From Phytophthora quininea (taxonomy: Eukaryota > Oomycota > Peronosporomycetes > Peronosporales > Peronosporaceae), in assembly GCA_011947345.1 (NCBI GenBank), contig JAAVTG010000975.1, positions 1 through 45,400 on the forward strand: a stretch of 45,400 bases of DNA. The letters run 5' to 3'. The notes below the pieces were generated by a model that ran no database searches, had not been told where the DNA came from, and saw nothing but the letters and a program-made list of their open reading frames with translations. This document shows, one piece after another, positions 29,056-40,539 of this stretch (within the stretch, counting starts at the first letter, position 1; every line of letters starts with the position of its first letter). A program made the translations under genes and the position numbers.

Positions 29056-29809
29056 ATGGAAGCTAGCCAAGTCCCCCAAACCTTCGGAGAAATGCTACAG
29101 TACTTCGCACAGCAGCAAGAACAATTCCACGCTCGCATGAATGAGCAAATCGCCGCCCAAGCAGCACGGATGGAAACGTTGACGAGCAAGCCACCGGCTG
29201 CTCGGAAGGCTGAGCCCCCAAGTACCATGGAAGCCTCAATGAGGACCTGGAGCTCTGTTTTTTTTTACCGTTGAGCAGTACTACGCCGACTACCAACCCA
29301 TAATGGTGGAGAACTCGGCTGCGTTCGTCACTATGGTGTCGTGCTACTTAGCACCGACACCGATGAACTGGTACAGGCAGTTCGTGGCAGACTGTGACCG
29401 TAATCAGGTTGTCCGCACTTGGGAGACCTTCAAGATTGCCATGCGGAAACGTTTTTACCCCTGATCACGAGTATTCTCTTCGTGAGAAGTTGTGTAAGAT
29501 TACGCAACTCGGATCACTTCACGATTACGTGAGCGAATTTCAGGATGTACTGATTCAGTACAAACTCCCAATTTCTCCACTAGAACTACGGTTCTACTTC
29601 CAGCAGGGTCTGCGGTCCGAGACCGCCCACCACCTCCGCGAACACCATCCAGCCACCCTGGATGAGACCATCGAGCTCTCCCTCCGATTTGACCACGGAG
29701 TCAAGGGTGGGAGCACTCCCAGTGCAACCGCTGAGTGGATGCAACGGGCGACCTGCCATAAGTGCAAGCAGGTCGGCCACATCGCCCCCACTGTCCGTCG
29801 ACAAAGTAG
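29056..29809 (+). pseudogene. gag, unit 6
   Basis: T9, C4, C5. Confidence 0.7.
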
Positions 29810-29831
29810 GCTGCTCTTTGAAGCGGGGTCG

Positions 29832-30083
29832 TGTAACGGAGTTGAACTCCGTTTACGACCTCATTGAGGTCATGGAGGTTTACTCCAATGATCATGACCT
29901 CAGCGAGGTCGAGTTGATATGCATATTCAAGTTTACTTGCTAATTGAGGTAGCTCAGGTTTACTCTTAATTGACTGGCTGCAACAGAGCAGCAGAAGTAG
30001 GAAAACAAACTTTAGGCAAGTAAATATCAATACACTTTTCAATTTACCGTCCAAGGATAAAAGCTTCCTCTCGCTACATTACA
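29832..30083 (+). repeat. LTR 7 (type B, 252 bp)
   Basis: Type B LTR between units 6 and 7. Confidence 0.85.
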
Positions 30084-30234
30084 TAGTAGCACTTGTCGTT
30101 GTCAAGTCCTCGACGTCCATCGAGCCGCCGAGTCCACGTTGCAGTTGAAGCCATCGAGCAACCATCGGGTCACCTTCGCGTAACCTTCGCGTAACCTTCG
30201 AGTAACCTATACACCTTTTTCCTGCCCCACGACC

Positions 30235-30986
30235 ATGGAAGCTAGCCAAGTCCCCCAAACCTTCGGAGAAATGCTACAGTACTTCGCACAGCAGCAAGAA
30301 CAATTCCACGCTCGCATGAATGAGCAAATCGCCGCCCAAGCAGCACGGATGGAAACGTTGACGAGCAAGCCACCGGCTGCTCGGAAGGCTGAGCCCCCAA
30401 GTACCATGGAAGCCTCAATGAGGACCTGGAGCTCTGTTTTTTTACCGTTGAGCAGTACTACGCCGACTACCAACCCATAATGGTGGAGAACTCGGCTGCG
30501 TTCGTCACTATGGTGTCGTGCTACTTAGCACCGACACCGATGAACTGGTACAGGCAGTTCGTGGCAGACTGTGACCGTAATCAGGTTGTCCGCACTTGGG
30601 AGACCTTCAAGATTGCCATGCGGAAACGTTTTTACCCCTGATCACGAGTATTCTCTTCGTGAGAAGTTGTGTAAGATTACGCAACTCGGATCACTTCACG
30701 ATTACGTGAGCGAATTTCAGGATGTACTGATTCAGTACAAACTCCCAATTTCTCCACTAGAACTACGGTTCTACTTCCAGCAGGGTCTGCGGTCCGAGAC
30801 CGCCCACCACCTCCGCGAACACCATCCAGCCACCCTGGATGAGACCATCGAGCTCTCCCTCCGATTTGACCACGGAGTCAAGGGTGGGAGCACTCCCAGT
30901 GCAACTGCTGAGTGGGTGCAACGGGCGACCTGCCATAAGTGCAAGCAGGTCGGCCACATCGCCCCCACTGTCCGTCGACAAAGTAG
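30235..30986 (+). pseudogene. gag, unit 7
   Basis: T7, C4, C5. Two private substitutions near 30905 and 30915 (E-W-V-Q instead of E-W-M-Q before the knuckle). Confidence 0.7.
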
Positions 30987-31008
30987 GCTGCTCTTTGAAG
31001 CGGGGTCG

Positions 31009-31259
31009 TGTAACGGAGTTGAACTCCGTTTACGACCTCATTGAGGTCATGGAGGTTTACTCAATGATCATGACCTCAGCGAGGTCGAGTTGATATGCAT
31101 ATTCAAGTTTACTTACTAATTGAGGTAGCTCAGGTTTACTCTTAATTGACTGGCTGCAACAGAGCAGCAGAAGTAGGAAAACAAACTTTAGGCAAGTAAA
31201 TATCAATACACTTTTCAATTTACCGTCCAAGGATAAAAGCTTCCTCTCGCTACATTACA
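31009..31259 (+). repeat. LTR 8 (type A, 251 bp)
   Basis: Type A with a private G-to-A change (TTACTTACTAATTG). Confidence 0.85.
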
Positions 31260-31410
31260 TAGTAGCACTTGTCGTTGTCAAGTCCTCGACGTCCATCGAG
31301 CCGCCGAGTCCACGTTGCAGTTGAAGCCATCGAGCAACCATCGGGTCACCTTCGCGTAACCTTCGCGTAACCTTCGAGTAACCTATACACCTTTTTCCTG
31401 CCCCACGACC

Positions 31411-32162
31411 ATGGAAGCTAGCCAAGTCCCCCAAACCTTCGGAGAAATGCTACAGTACTTCGCACAGCAGCAAGAACAATTCCACGCTCGCATGAATGAG
31501 CAAATCGCCGCCCAAGCAGCACGGATGGAAACGTTGACGAGCAAGCCACCGGCTGCTCGGAAGGCTGAGCCCCCAAGTACCATGGAAGCCTCAATGAGGA
31601 CCTGGAGCTCTGTTTTTTTACCGTTGAGCAGTACTACGCCGACTACCAACCCATAATGGTGGAGAACTCGGCTGCGTTCGTCACTATGGTGTCGTGCTAC
31701 TTAGCACCGACACCGATGAACTGGTACAGGCAGTTCGTGGCAGACTGTGACCGTAATCAGGTTGTCCGCACTTGGGAGACCTTCAAGATTGCCATGCGGA
31801 AACGTTTTTACCCCTGATCACGAGTATTCTCTTCGTGAGAAGTTGTGTAAGATTACGCAACTCGGATCACTTCACGATTACGTGAGCGAATTTCAGGATG
31901 TACTGATTCAGTACAAACTCCCAATTTCTCCACTAGAACTACGGTTCTACTTCCAGCAGGGTCTGCGGTCCGAGACCGCCCACCACCTCCGCGAACACCA
32001 TCCAGCCACCCTGGATGAGACCATCGAGCTCTCCCTCCGATTTGACCACGGAGTCAAGGGTGGGAGCACTCCCAGTGCAACCGCTGAGTGGATGCAACGG
32101 GCGACCTGCCATAAGTGCAAGCAGGTCGGCCACATCGCCCCCACTGTCCGTCGACAAAGTAG
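31411..32162 (+). pseudogene. gag, unit 8
   Basis: T7, C4, C5. Confidence 0.7.
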
Positions 32163-32184
32163 GCTGCTCTTTGAAGCGGGGTCG

Positions 32185-32436
32185 TGTAACGGAGTTGAAC
32201 TCCGTTTACGACCTCATTGAGGTCATGGAGGTTTACTCCAATGATCATGACCTCAGCGAGGTCGAGTTGATATGCATATTCAAGTTTACTTGCTAATTGA
32301 GGTAGCTCAGGTTTACTCTTAATTGACTGGCTGCAACAGAGCAGCAGAAGTAGGAAAACAAACTTTAGGCAAGTAAATATCAATACACTTTTCAATTTAC
32401 CGTCCAAGGATAAAAGCTTCCTCTCGCTACATTACA
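32185..32436 (+). repeat. LTR 9 (type B, 252 bp)
   Basis: Type B LTR between units 8 and 9. Confidence 0.85.
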
Positions 32437-32587
32437 TAGTAGCACTTGTCGTTGTCAAGTCCTCGACGTCCATCGAGCCGCCGAGTCCACGTTGCAGTTG
32501 AAGCCATCGAGCAACCATCGGGTCACCTTCGCGTAACCTTCGCGTAACCTTCGAGTAACCTATACACCTTTTTCCTGCCCCACGACC

Positions 32588-33342
32588 ATGGAAGCTAGCC
32601 AAGTCCCCCAAACCTTCGGAGAAATGCTACAGTACTTCGCACAGCAGCAAGAACAATTCCACGCTCGCATGAATGAGCAAATCGCCGCCCAAGCAGCACG
32701 GATGGAAACGTTGACGAGCAAGCCACCGGCTGCTCGGAAGGCTGAGCCCCCAAGTACCATGGAAGCCTCAATGAGGACCTAGAGCTCTGTTTTTTTTTAC
32801 CGTTGAGCAGTACTACGCCGACTACCAACCCATAATGGTGGAGAACTCGGCTGCGTTCGTCACTATGGTGTCGTGCTACTTAGCACCGACACCGATGAAC
32901 TGGTACAGGCAGTTCGTGGCAGACTGTGACCGTAATCAGGTTGTCCGCACTTGGGAGACCTTCAAGATTGCCATGCGGAAACGTTTTTACCCCTGATCAC
33001 GAGTATTCTCTTCGTGAGAAGTTGTGTAAGATTACGCAACTCGGATCACTTCACGATTACGTGAGCGAATTTCAGGATGTACTGATTCAGTACAAACTCC
33101 CAATTTCTCCACTAGAACTACGGTTCTACTTCCAGCAGGGTCTGCGGTCCGAGACCGCCCACCACCTCCGCGAACACCATCCAGCCACCCTGGATGAGAC
33201 CATCGAGCTCTCCCTCCGATTTGACCACGGAGTCAAGGGTGGGAGCACTCCCAGTGCAACCGCTGAGTGGATGCAACGGGCGACCTGCCATAAGTGCAAG
33301 CAGGTCGGCCACATCGCCCCCCACTGTCCGTCGACAAAGTAG
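32588..33342 (+). pseudogene. gag, unit 9 (nonsense codon)
   Basis: A G-to-A change makes TGG into TAG at 32780-32782, shared only with unit 10. T9, C4, and C6 at the knuckle, so the zinc knuckle is complete. Confidence 0.75.
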
Positions 33343-33364
33343 GCTGCTCTTTGAAGCGGGGTCG

Positions 33365-33616
33365 TGTAACGGAGTTGAACTCCGTTTACGACCTCATTGA
33401 GGTCATGGAGGTTTACTCCAATGATCATGACCTCAGCGAGGTCGAGTTGATATGCATATTCAAGTTTACTTGCTAATTGAGGTAGCTCAGGTTTACTCTT
33501 AATTGACTGGCTGCAACAGAGCAGCAGAAGTAGGAAAACAAACTTTAGGCAAGTAAATATCAATACACTTTTCAATTTACCGTCCAAGGATAAAAGCTTC
33601 CTCTCGCTACATTACA
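33365..33616 (+). repeat. LTR 10 (type B, 252 bp)
   Basis: Type B LTR between units 9 and 10. Confidence 0.85.
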
Positions 33617-33767
33617 TAGTAGCACTTGTCGTTGTCAAGTCCTCGACGTCCATCGAGCCGCCGAGTCCACGTTGCAGTTGAAGCCATCGAGCAACCATCG
33701 GGTCACCTTCGCGTAACCTTCGCGTAACCTTCGAGTAACCTATACACCTTTTTCCTGCCCCACGACC

Positions 33768-34521
33768 ATGGAAGCTAGCCAAGTCCCCCAAACCTTCGGA
33801 GAAATGCTACAGTACTTCGCACAGCAGCAAGAACAATTCCACGCTCGCATGAATGAGCAAATCGCCGCCCAAGCAGCACGGATGGAAACGTTGACGAGCA
33901 AGCCACCGGCTGCTCGGAAGGCTGAGCCCCCAAGTACCATGGAAGCCTCAATGAGGACCTAGAGCTCTGTTTTTTTTTACCGTTGAGCAGTACTACGCCG
34001 ACTACCAACCCATAATGGTGGAGAACTCGGCTGCGTTCGTCACTATGGTGTCGTGCTACTTAGCACCGACACCGATGAACTGGTACAGGCAGTTCGTGGC
34101 AGACTGTGACCGTAATCAGGTTGTCCGCACTTGGGAGACCTTCAAGATTGCCATGCGGAAACGTTTTTACCCCTGATCACGAGTATTCTCTTCGTGAGAA
34201 GTTGTGTAAGATTACGCAACTCGGATCACTTCACGATTACGTGAGCGAATTTCAGGATGTACTGATTCAGTACAAACTCCCAATTTCTCCACTAGAACTA
34301 CGGTTCTACTTCCAGCAGGGTCTGCGGTCCGAGACCGCCCACCACCTCCGCGAACACCATCCAGCCACCCTGGATGAGACCATCGAGCTCTCCCTCCGAT
34401 TTGACCACGGAGTCAAGGGTGGGAGCACTCCCAGTGCAACCGCTGAGTGGATGCAACGGGCGACCTGCCATAAGTGCAAGCAGGTCGGCCACATCGCCCC
34501 CACTGTCCGTCGACAAAGTAG
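33768..34521 (+). pseudogene. gag, unit 10 (nonsense codon)
   Basis: Carries the same private TAG as unit 9 (33960-33962), T9, C4, C5. The shared nonsense marks units 9 and 10 as a recent duplication. Confidence 0.75.
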
Positions 34522-34543
34522 GCTGCTCTTTGAAGCGGGGTCG

Positions 34544-34795
34544 TGTAACGGAGTTGAACTCCGTTTACGACCTCATTGAGGTCATGGAGGTTTACTCCAA
34601 TGATCATGACCTCAGCGAGGTCGAGTTGATATGCATATTCAAGTTTACTTGCTAATTGAGGTAGCTCAGGTTTACTCTTAATTGACTGGCTGCAACAGAG
34701 CAGCAGAAGTAGGAAAACAAACTTTAGGCAAGTAAATATCAATACACTTTTCAATTTACCGTCCAAGGATAAAAGCTTCCTCTCGCTACATTACA
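34544..34795 (+). repeat. LTR 11 (type B, 252 bp), right end of array
   Basis: Ends ATTACA and is followed at once by the cagga duplication and unrelated sequence. Differs from LTR 1 essentially by the single A/B marker. Confidence 0.85.
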
Positions 34796-34800
34796 CAGGA
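34796..34800. repeat. 5-bp target-site duplication, right (cagga)
   Basis: Matches 22762-22766. Confidence 0.85.
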
Positions 34801-36344
34801 ACTAAAGACACGGTTAATGCTTGCTACGTGCAGGCGGGGTGGCGCAGAAGTGCGCAAACCCAATGCGGAAAAGCTCGAGGAACACTTCATACGTGGACAC
34901 ACACTGACAAGAAAGGCCGGCGTTGTAAGATGTAAACCTTTGCCAACCTAAGCTAACCGCTAGGCTCACTGCCAGAAGTTCAACATGGTGACGACAAACG
35001 CACGAGTCAAGGTCCAAGTGGGTACAGTGTTATTCGCGTGGGTGAAGACGACACTGGCCCGAGCGCGAGCTGTGAAGCAAGCAGTGCTCGCTGAGATCTG
35101 GAATGTCCTCGAGACATCAACGGGGAGTAGCGCAGGTGATTCGAGTGTCACTTTGAAGATCCGACCAGGAAGCAATCAAGTGAGGCACATTGGGACGCCA
35201 GGGTCAAGCTGTAGTATGCATGTGAAGGGCAGCCGGTCAGTCGTTCGGTTTTGAATTTCCAACTTACCTTCCCGGGCATAAGCGCGCCTTCTCCTCCTCT
35301 TCCACCTCCTCCCTCGCGGTCGTCACCATCCTCCGCAACGTTTTTCGACACTCACTTACGGCTCTGAGAGAATACGCAACACCGTTGAACTGACAACTAA
35401 AGGGCGTCCATACTTAAAACTTCGAAGATGGCAGGCAGTAGCTGGTATCTGTTAAAGCCCATGAAATGCACGCGGTTAAGTCACAAAATAAAGTCAGACA
35501 TAATAAGGCGTCCGACCATGTATTAACCGTTACGGTGACCGAAGTCATGTACCGCTGTAAGAATTACGTCTGTATGTGCGTACGCGAAACGTGGCTGCGG
35601 TACGAGCTTGGAGTTTTGTACTTCCCACACCCAAGAATCGCCAGCACAATCTTCAATCTTGCACTCCAACCTGTTCCCCAATCCCTTCGGGCACAAAAGG
35701 CGGTAAAACTGGTGTGTGTCTATCTGGGAGAGCTTGCGTATCTTGGTATACACAGTAGACAGGTTCTCGCTGACCCGCAACACCCTCGGTGTATAGTCCT
35801 CATGCCTATTTATGGAGAGATGGCTCAAGCTCTAAGCAGCCGTCGGCACGCACCATCGTCACCTGGAAAGCATAACTCCGGATAGCAGGGAGACAACTTG
35901 CGAGCTGTGGGTGGACAGGAGCGCTGAACGAGATCGAGCACACCACCTGAACTAGCTTCTTGATGACAGCAATGACGATGGCATGCATGCAACGCCAAGA
36001 ATAGAGCACCAAGGAGCGAAGGACACTGTGGTCCTTGGGGGCGCCGAGGCGCGCGAGGACAAATAGGTCTATCTCAGATAGACCTTCCGGGTAGGACGGA
36101 ATGCATGGTAACATGCACAAATTCAGTTTGCAATATTGGCCAAGGGCAACGCTGCCATTTTGATGTCAAAGAGAGGAAACTGTTGACAACAGTTTTTGGC
36201 GTTATCCATTCTGTCAATGTTGGCTCCTCTAACTGTGTAATGCTGGGAGATACGGGATTCGACGTTTGTCGTTGCGATGATATTTTGCTAATGATAGGCA
36301 ATATAACCTGTCCTACATAATAAATTGTTGCTCATTTTGGTATC
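34801..36344. other. Long stretch without a recognisable gene
   Basis: Only short, overlapping ORFs of odd composition on both strands (for example 34985-35254 plus, 35466-35885 plus, 35806-36120 minus). A CT-rich tract lies near 35283-35330 and a 21-bp palindrome at 36065-36085. I see no domain. Probably degraded repeat DNA. Confidence 0.4.
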
Positions 36345-36419
36345 ATGTACAGCAATACTATCATTTTCCTCAGAATGGGGTCCTTCATTTTCGTGGTCGC
36401 TAGGCAACTTTTAGTTAGT

Positions 36420-37700
36420 ATTACGTCACGCAAGGCAAAGCTCGTTGGGAACCTCACATTTGAGCAGACGCAGAAAATATGCCTCTGGAAGAGTGTTCTG
36501 ACCAGCAACAACTTGCAGAGCGTGCTAAGAAGTAGTTTGGTGTTGGTGGGGCCCGACCGGTCAACAATTTCTGGTAATCTGAAGAAGGCTGATGTTTACC
36601 TAAAAAAAACATAGATGAAGACCTGCAGTCTCGCCGCATCCGGATGGTCGCCTTTCCAGAACTTGACGAAGGACTGGCAACATGGATGCTGCATTGTCAA
36701 CACCGAGGGATTATGCTGGACGGTATCATCGCCGAGGATTAAGAATGACACTTGTTGTCCAAGATGGGAGAATAGGAACAGGATAAAATTGCGTTTTCGG
36801 AACGGCTGTCTGGAAAATTTTCAAGGCCGGCATGGATTTCGATGCCGCAAAATACAGAGAAAGCGGATCCGTAGATATCACTGAAAATCCAGCCCTATTA
36901 GAGGTGATTCAAGCAGAGGTGAAAGAGTTTGCGCTGGCAGACGTGAGCAACTTTGACGAAACCGGAATCTTTTACAAGCTTTTCCAGACGGAAATATCGC
37001 TTACTGTCAAACTGAGGGAGCCAAGAAAAGCAAGACACGCATCATGGTTGCCCTAGCGTGTAGTGCCGTTGGGTCTGGTTTGATGGAACCTCTTTTATCG
37101 GACACGCTTATAAATCAAGGTACTTTAAGAAAATAAAGTGGCGAGGAATTGGGGTTTTCATACCGAAAAAAAAAAAACAGGGATGACTGTTGTCTTTTTC
37201 CAAGAGTGGCATCACAAATTTAACTACGACAAGAAAAGACAAAAGATCGGTGTTTTACTCCTCTTAGATCGTGCATCGTCACATTCCGTGGCATACTTGG
37301 AGTTGATCAATATCCGTGTGCACTTCCTCCCGTCCAACATTACGTCGAAGCTCCAGCTGTTAGATGCTAGTATCATCAGGGCATTGAAAAGGCGTTATCT
37401 CGCCGACAATTTCAATACGCGCTCGCCAAAGAAGAAGAAGGCATCGATCGAGATATCTACCAAGTGGATCAATTGCTGCCTACAAAATGGGTAAGGTCGT
37501 GCTGGTACGGCTTGAGGGCGGGTTTGATTGTTTTCGCCAGACAGGTATTATTTTGGGCGCGTCTTCGTCACGTTGGTCTCGCAAAAACACGGAAGCAAAC
37601 ATCTGCAAAATCCTTGTGGATGCATGACTACGTATCCATAACCCCTTGAAGATCGACGAGTTTTTTGCAACCCTGCAGAGATAGAAACTGAGATCGAATC
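36420..37700 (+). pseudogene. pogo/Tigger-type transposase remnant (CENP-B-like HTH plus DDE)
   Basis: Pieces in different frames but correct order. An HTH start (L-T-F-E-Q-T-Q-K-I-C-L-W, then G-P-D-R-S-T-I-S-G) is followed by E-D-L-Q-S-R-R-I-R-M. The first catalytic Asp lies in F-D-E-T-G-I-F-Y-K-L (about 36953), then A-K-K-S-K-T-R-I, the second Asp in L-L-L-D-R-A-S-S-H-S (about 37260-37290), and F-L-P-S-N-I-T-S-K-L-Q-L-L-D-A (about 37323-37367). Several frame changes and a poly-A expansion (near 37168-37179) break it. It once cut and pasted a DNA transposon. No terminal inverted repeats were found. A 22-bp near-duplication (aagattacgc.. twice) lies just beyond at 37731-37775. Confidence 0.7.
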
Positions 37701-37775
37701 TCTCGCGTAGGAAGAACAATTGAGACAGTTAAGATTACGCTGGCAAACACTCAAGATTACGCGGGTAAACACTAC

Positions 37776-38383
37776 TCGATATCCATGGAGATGAAATGCA
37801 TGGTGGCGTCCATTATGTTACCTTGTTGTCGATCCATCAGTGCCCATCAGTACGATCGCGGTAGCGTTTCGAGACATCTCCATTTTTGAGCGGGGCGCAC
37901 CACGGCTGCGAGGAAACCCTCTGCTGCCCGATAGCCACAGCTCGCGGCTATCCACTAGATCCAATTTGGAGATCCAATCTATATTTTATCAACGAAGTCA
38001 TCGGCTTCATCGCTTCAGGATTTGACAGTTTCCTCAACAGCGCTCCTACCAAAATAAGCGAGTTGACAGATGGTTTGTTCCTCAATACGACTTGCAATGA
38101 TTCAGAGTAGGATGGCGAAGAGGAAGACGTGAAGTTTACAGCAAAGGAAAAAGTAGACGCAGCATTTTGTTTGAGTAGTGGACCATCCCAATGTTAGACC
38201 CTTTCAGAAGCACTGGATTTCGAAAAATACGTAGCGCAATATCACGTAGCATGAAACCGCACTTTGACCAAGGTTTTCCGTAGCGGTGGCCGGTTCAGAC
38301 GTAAATAAATGTCCGTGTCAAACCCCGTAGTGTGATTTTCTGTGAGCTAAAAACATATTGCGATATTCCCTTGCCAAACATCG
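37776..38383. other. Non-coding stretch between transposon relics
   Basis: Only stop-rich short frames. Nothing recognisable. Confidence 0.4.
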
Positions 38384-39330
38384 ATAATGGACGACGAAGA
38401 CGTGCTTACGCTGACACATAATGTGGAAGATGACGAGATCGCCATGCTTATGGTCATTGAGCTGTTCCTGACGCGCCACTATCATACCGTGACCGCATTT
38501 TAGTGCTCGATTTCCGCCTTCATATCCTTGCGATGCCAGACAAAGAAGCCAATGACCAGTGTCACTTTATCGTCAGCGACTTGCAACGGTTGGTGGTGTA
38601 CCTGCAGCTTCCAGACCCAGTAATAGCAAAAGGTAGGAGTTCGGGCGGCCCCCTCAGAGGCTTTGAGTGTTTGCCGCCGATGCATGGAGTTCCTTCAGCG
38701 TTGGGTTGACGTGGCGGGTATGTTTGGGAGAGCTCCTTCTACGCTCTGCTACATATTTTACTTCGTCGTCGAGCACCTTGACAAGACATGTGAAGATTTG
38801 TTACATTTTGATGAGTAGAGAATCTAAGTCGCTACACTCGTGCAATTGCTGGCAAGAGCAGTGATGGCGTCGACCGAGTTTAGGGATTTATCGATGGGAC
38901 GGTTAGACCAATTTCACGCCCTGGAATTGGCCAACAGGCTGTCCACAACGTCCACAAGCGTGTTCACGCCTTCAAATTTCAAACCGTGGTTGCCCCTGAT
39001 GGTATTATTTGCCACACCTATGGTCTAGCCGATGGACGTCGCCATGTCATTTAGATGCTGCTAGAAAGTGGCTTGATGGAGCTTCAGGGAGAGAACCCTG
39101 CGTTCCACAACAAGCTCGTTTACGGGAACACTCCTTAAGGGTGCGCGTATGTGTTCTGCTGTCCATTTAAGGGCTGTCGGATAGACTCTTCTCGTCAAGC
39201 TGTGAACAAAGCCATGAGCAAGATGAGAGTGCCATATTCACGTGCTTCTGAAAACCTCAATTGAACAACATTTCTTCAAAGAGCTCTGTTGGTTTCAAGT
39301 TCGTGTGCGGGAGGACTTGAGAGTTTGAAG
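38384..39330 (+). pseudogene. PIF/Harbinger-type (DDE_Tnp_4) transposase remnant
   Basis: Begins M-D-D-E-D-V-L-T. In pieces it reads D-L-Q-R-L-V-V-Y-L-Q-L-P, then R-W-V-D-V-A-G-M-F-G-R-A and Y-I-F-Y-F-V-V-E-H-L-D-K-T (38700-38790). The catalytic start of the DDE fold follows (G-F-I-D-G-T-V-R-P-I-S-R-P near 38882), then H-K-R-V-H-A-F-K-F-Q and V-V-A-P-D-G-I-I-C-H. At least four frame changes and several stops show it is dead. No ends or target duplication were found. Confidence 0.6.
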
Positions 39331-39637
39331 CCGATGGCGATTATGAGCTTTTTCAACTAGAAGCTGGCAACTTCTCGAAACCCAACAATAATTCCGGCCC
39401 CAAACGATATTTCTTATAGCAGTTGTCATATTTGCTCCATCACTCAAAAACGTATTATATAAACAAGGATATCATGTTTCCCAGTGGTCATGTAGGACGG
39501 GTTAAGCCAGTCTGGACGATATATATATATCTTGAAAACATTTCGTGTCGAAGAGGTCAGTATCCTCTTGCAAGGGAGCACTATCTCTCAACCGGTGCAA
39601 TGTTTCAAGCCACTCCGGGGATGGTCTGCCTCTGGCT

Positions 39638-40122
39638 TTACTGGACATTACCACCATCAGCTGGCAAACAGACAGGAAAATCAGCCGTCGCTATCGTTGT
39701 CTGCAGAGCCGTCATTACGCTGAAATGTTCTGATATCTGAGATCCACCTGTGTTTGTTTGCTTCGGCGGATCTTCCAAGTTGGAGTCCAAGTTGCTATCT
39801 TGTCTATCCGTGGTTTGCGGCCAAGCAGAGCTTTTAACTGGTGCCAATTCGCCTCTAATCAATTCGTGGTAGTGTTTCCGGCACTGAAAACACTACCACG
39901 TGCGTGTGACGCCCACATATCTCGACATGATGCCCAATTTTTGTCGAAATAGGCTAGGATCGTTGGATACTTCTTCTTACTGAACTTAGCAAATGCATCG
40001 TAAGCTGATTGGTATGCAGATATTGTATCAAAGCAGCCGTCCTCCAGTGCAAAAGTCCTTAGTGTTCTCCACACAGATTGTGGAAGAGCGGTGTCTGCGG
40101 AGTCGATACGGCGGCGGATCAT
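39638..40122 (-). pseudogene. Mutator-like (MULE) transposase fragment
   Basis: The minus frame has V-W-R-T-L-R-T-F-A-L, Y-F-D-K-N-W-A-S-C-R-D-M-W, and G-N-T-T-T-N-R-I-E. The pattern (W in a helix, then W at the end of D-x-W, then G-N-T-T-N-x-x-E) is typical of the C-terminal part of MULE transposases. No N-terminal catalytic region is seen on this strand. 39331-39637 shows nothing. Confidence 0.5.
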
Positions 40123-40539
40123 CAGCCACGGGGATCATCTTGCCTGTATCTACTCAGAGTGGAAAGTCTTGGTCGTCGCTATGAACGCTCAGGATGCGAG
40201 CGACACGATGGCCTCTGGAAGCACCTATAAGGAATGCTATAGAGAAATACTCAATCACGAAGCCTGCATGGAGATCTTCACGTGGCAACTCGGCCAAAGA
40301 AAGCCTTACCATCAGCAGAAGAATACTGGAATGGGTCTCAGTGACAGTAAGCGCTCTGTATCCGGTATCTTTGGACATCAAGTGTCAGTGCTTCGGCAAT
40401 TCAGTTCGATACTTAGCAGACAAGTTTTGGGATCCAGGTTACCTTATCCAACTCCGGACTTTCTTATTGGGTTGCTGGAAAGTTAAGTGATTATGTGTAT
40501 GCAATAGTTCTCGAGTAATATGCCATTTTTAACGTTCGG

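Larger units (their letters stand above)
22767..34795 (+). mobile_element. Tandem array of a gag-only LTR retroelement: (LTR-gag)10-LTR
   Basis: Eleven LTRs of 251-252 bp, each starting TGTAAC and ending ATTACA (5-bp inverted ends TGTAA/TTACA), alternate with ten internal regions of about 925 bp. Period 1174-1180 bp; copies differ at only a few sites. Each internal region holds a leader, a Gag-like ORF ending in a CX2CX4HX4C zinc knuckle, and a purine-rich tract (GAAGCGGGG) just before the next LTR, as expected for plus-strand priming. No protease, reverse transcriptase, RNase H or integrase is present, so movement would need helper proteins in trans. This corresponds to the TR-GAG class of non-autonomous elements. 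One cagga duplication flanks the entire block, so it entered as a single integration and was later amplified by LTR-LTR unequal exchange, or entered as a concatemer. I could not match a tRNA to the primer-binding site (TAGTAGCACTTG after each LTR). Confidence 0.85.

Noticed and set aside
22767..34795. Satellite or multigene family interpretation of the 1.18-kb repeats
   Set aside because: LTR ends, a gag ORF with zinc knuckle, a purine tract and a single target duplication identify a retroelement array.
36420..37775. Terminal inverted repeats of the pogo element
   Set aside because: I looked for matching ends on both sides and saw none; the 22-bp near-duplication at 37731-37775 is a direct, not inverted, repeat.
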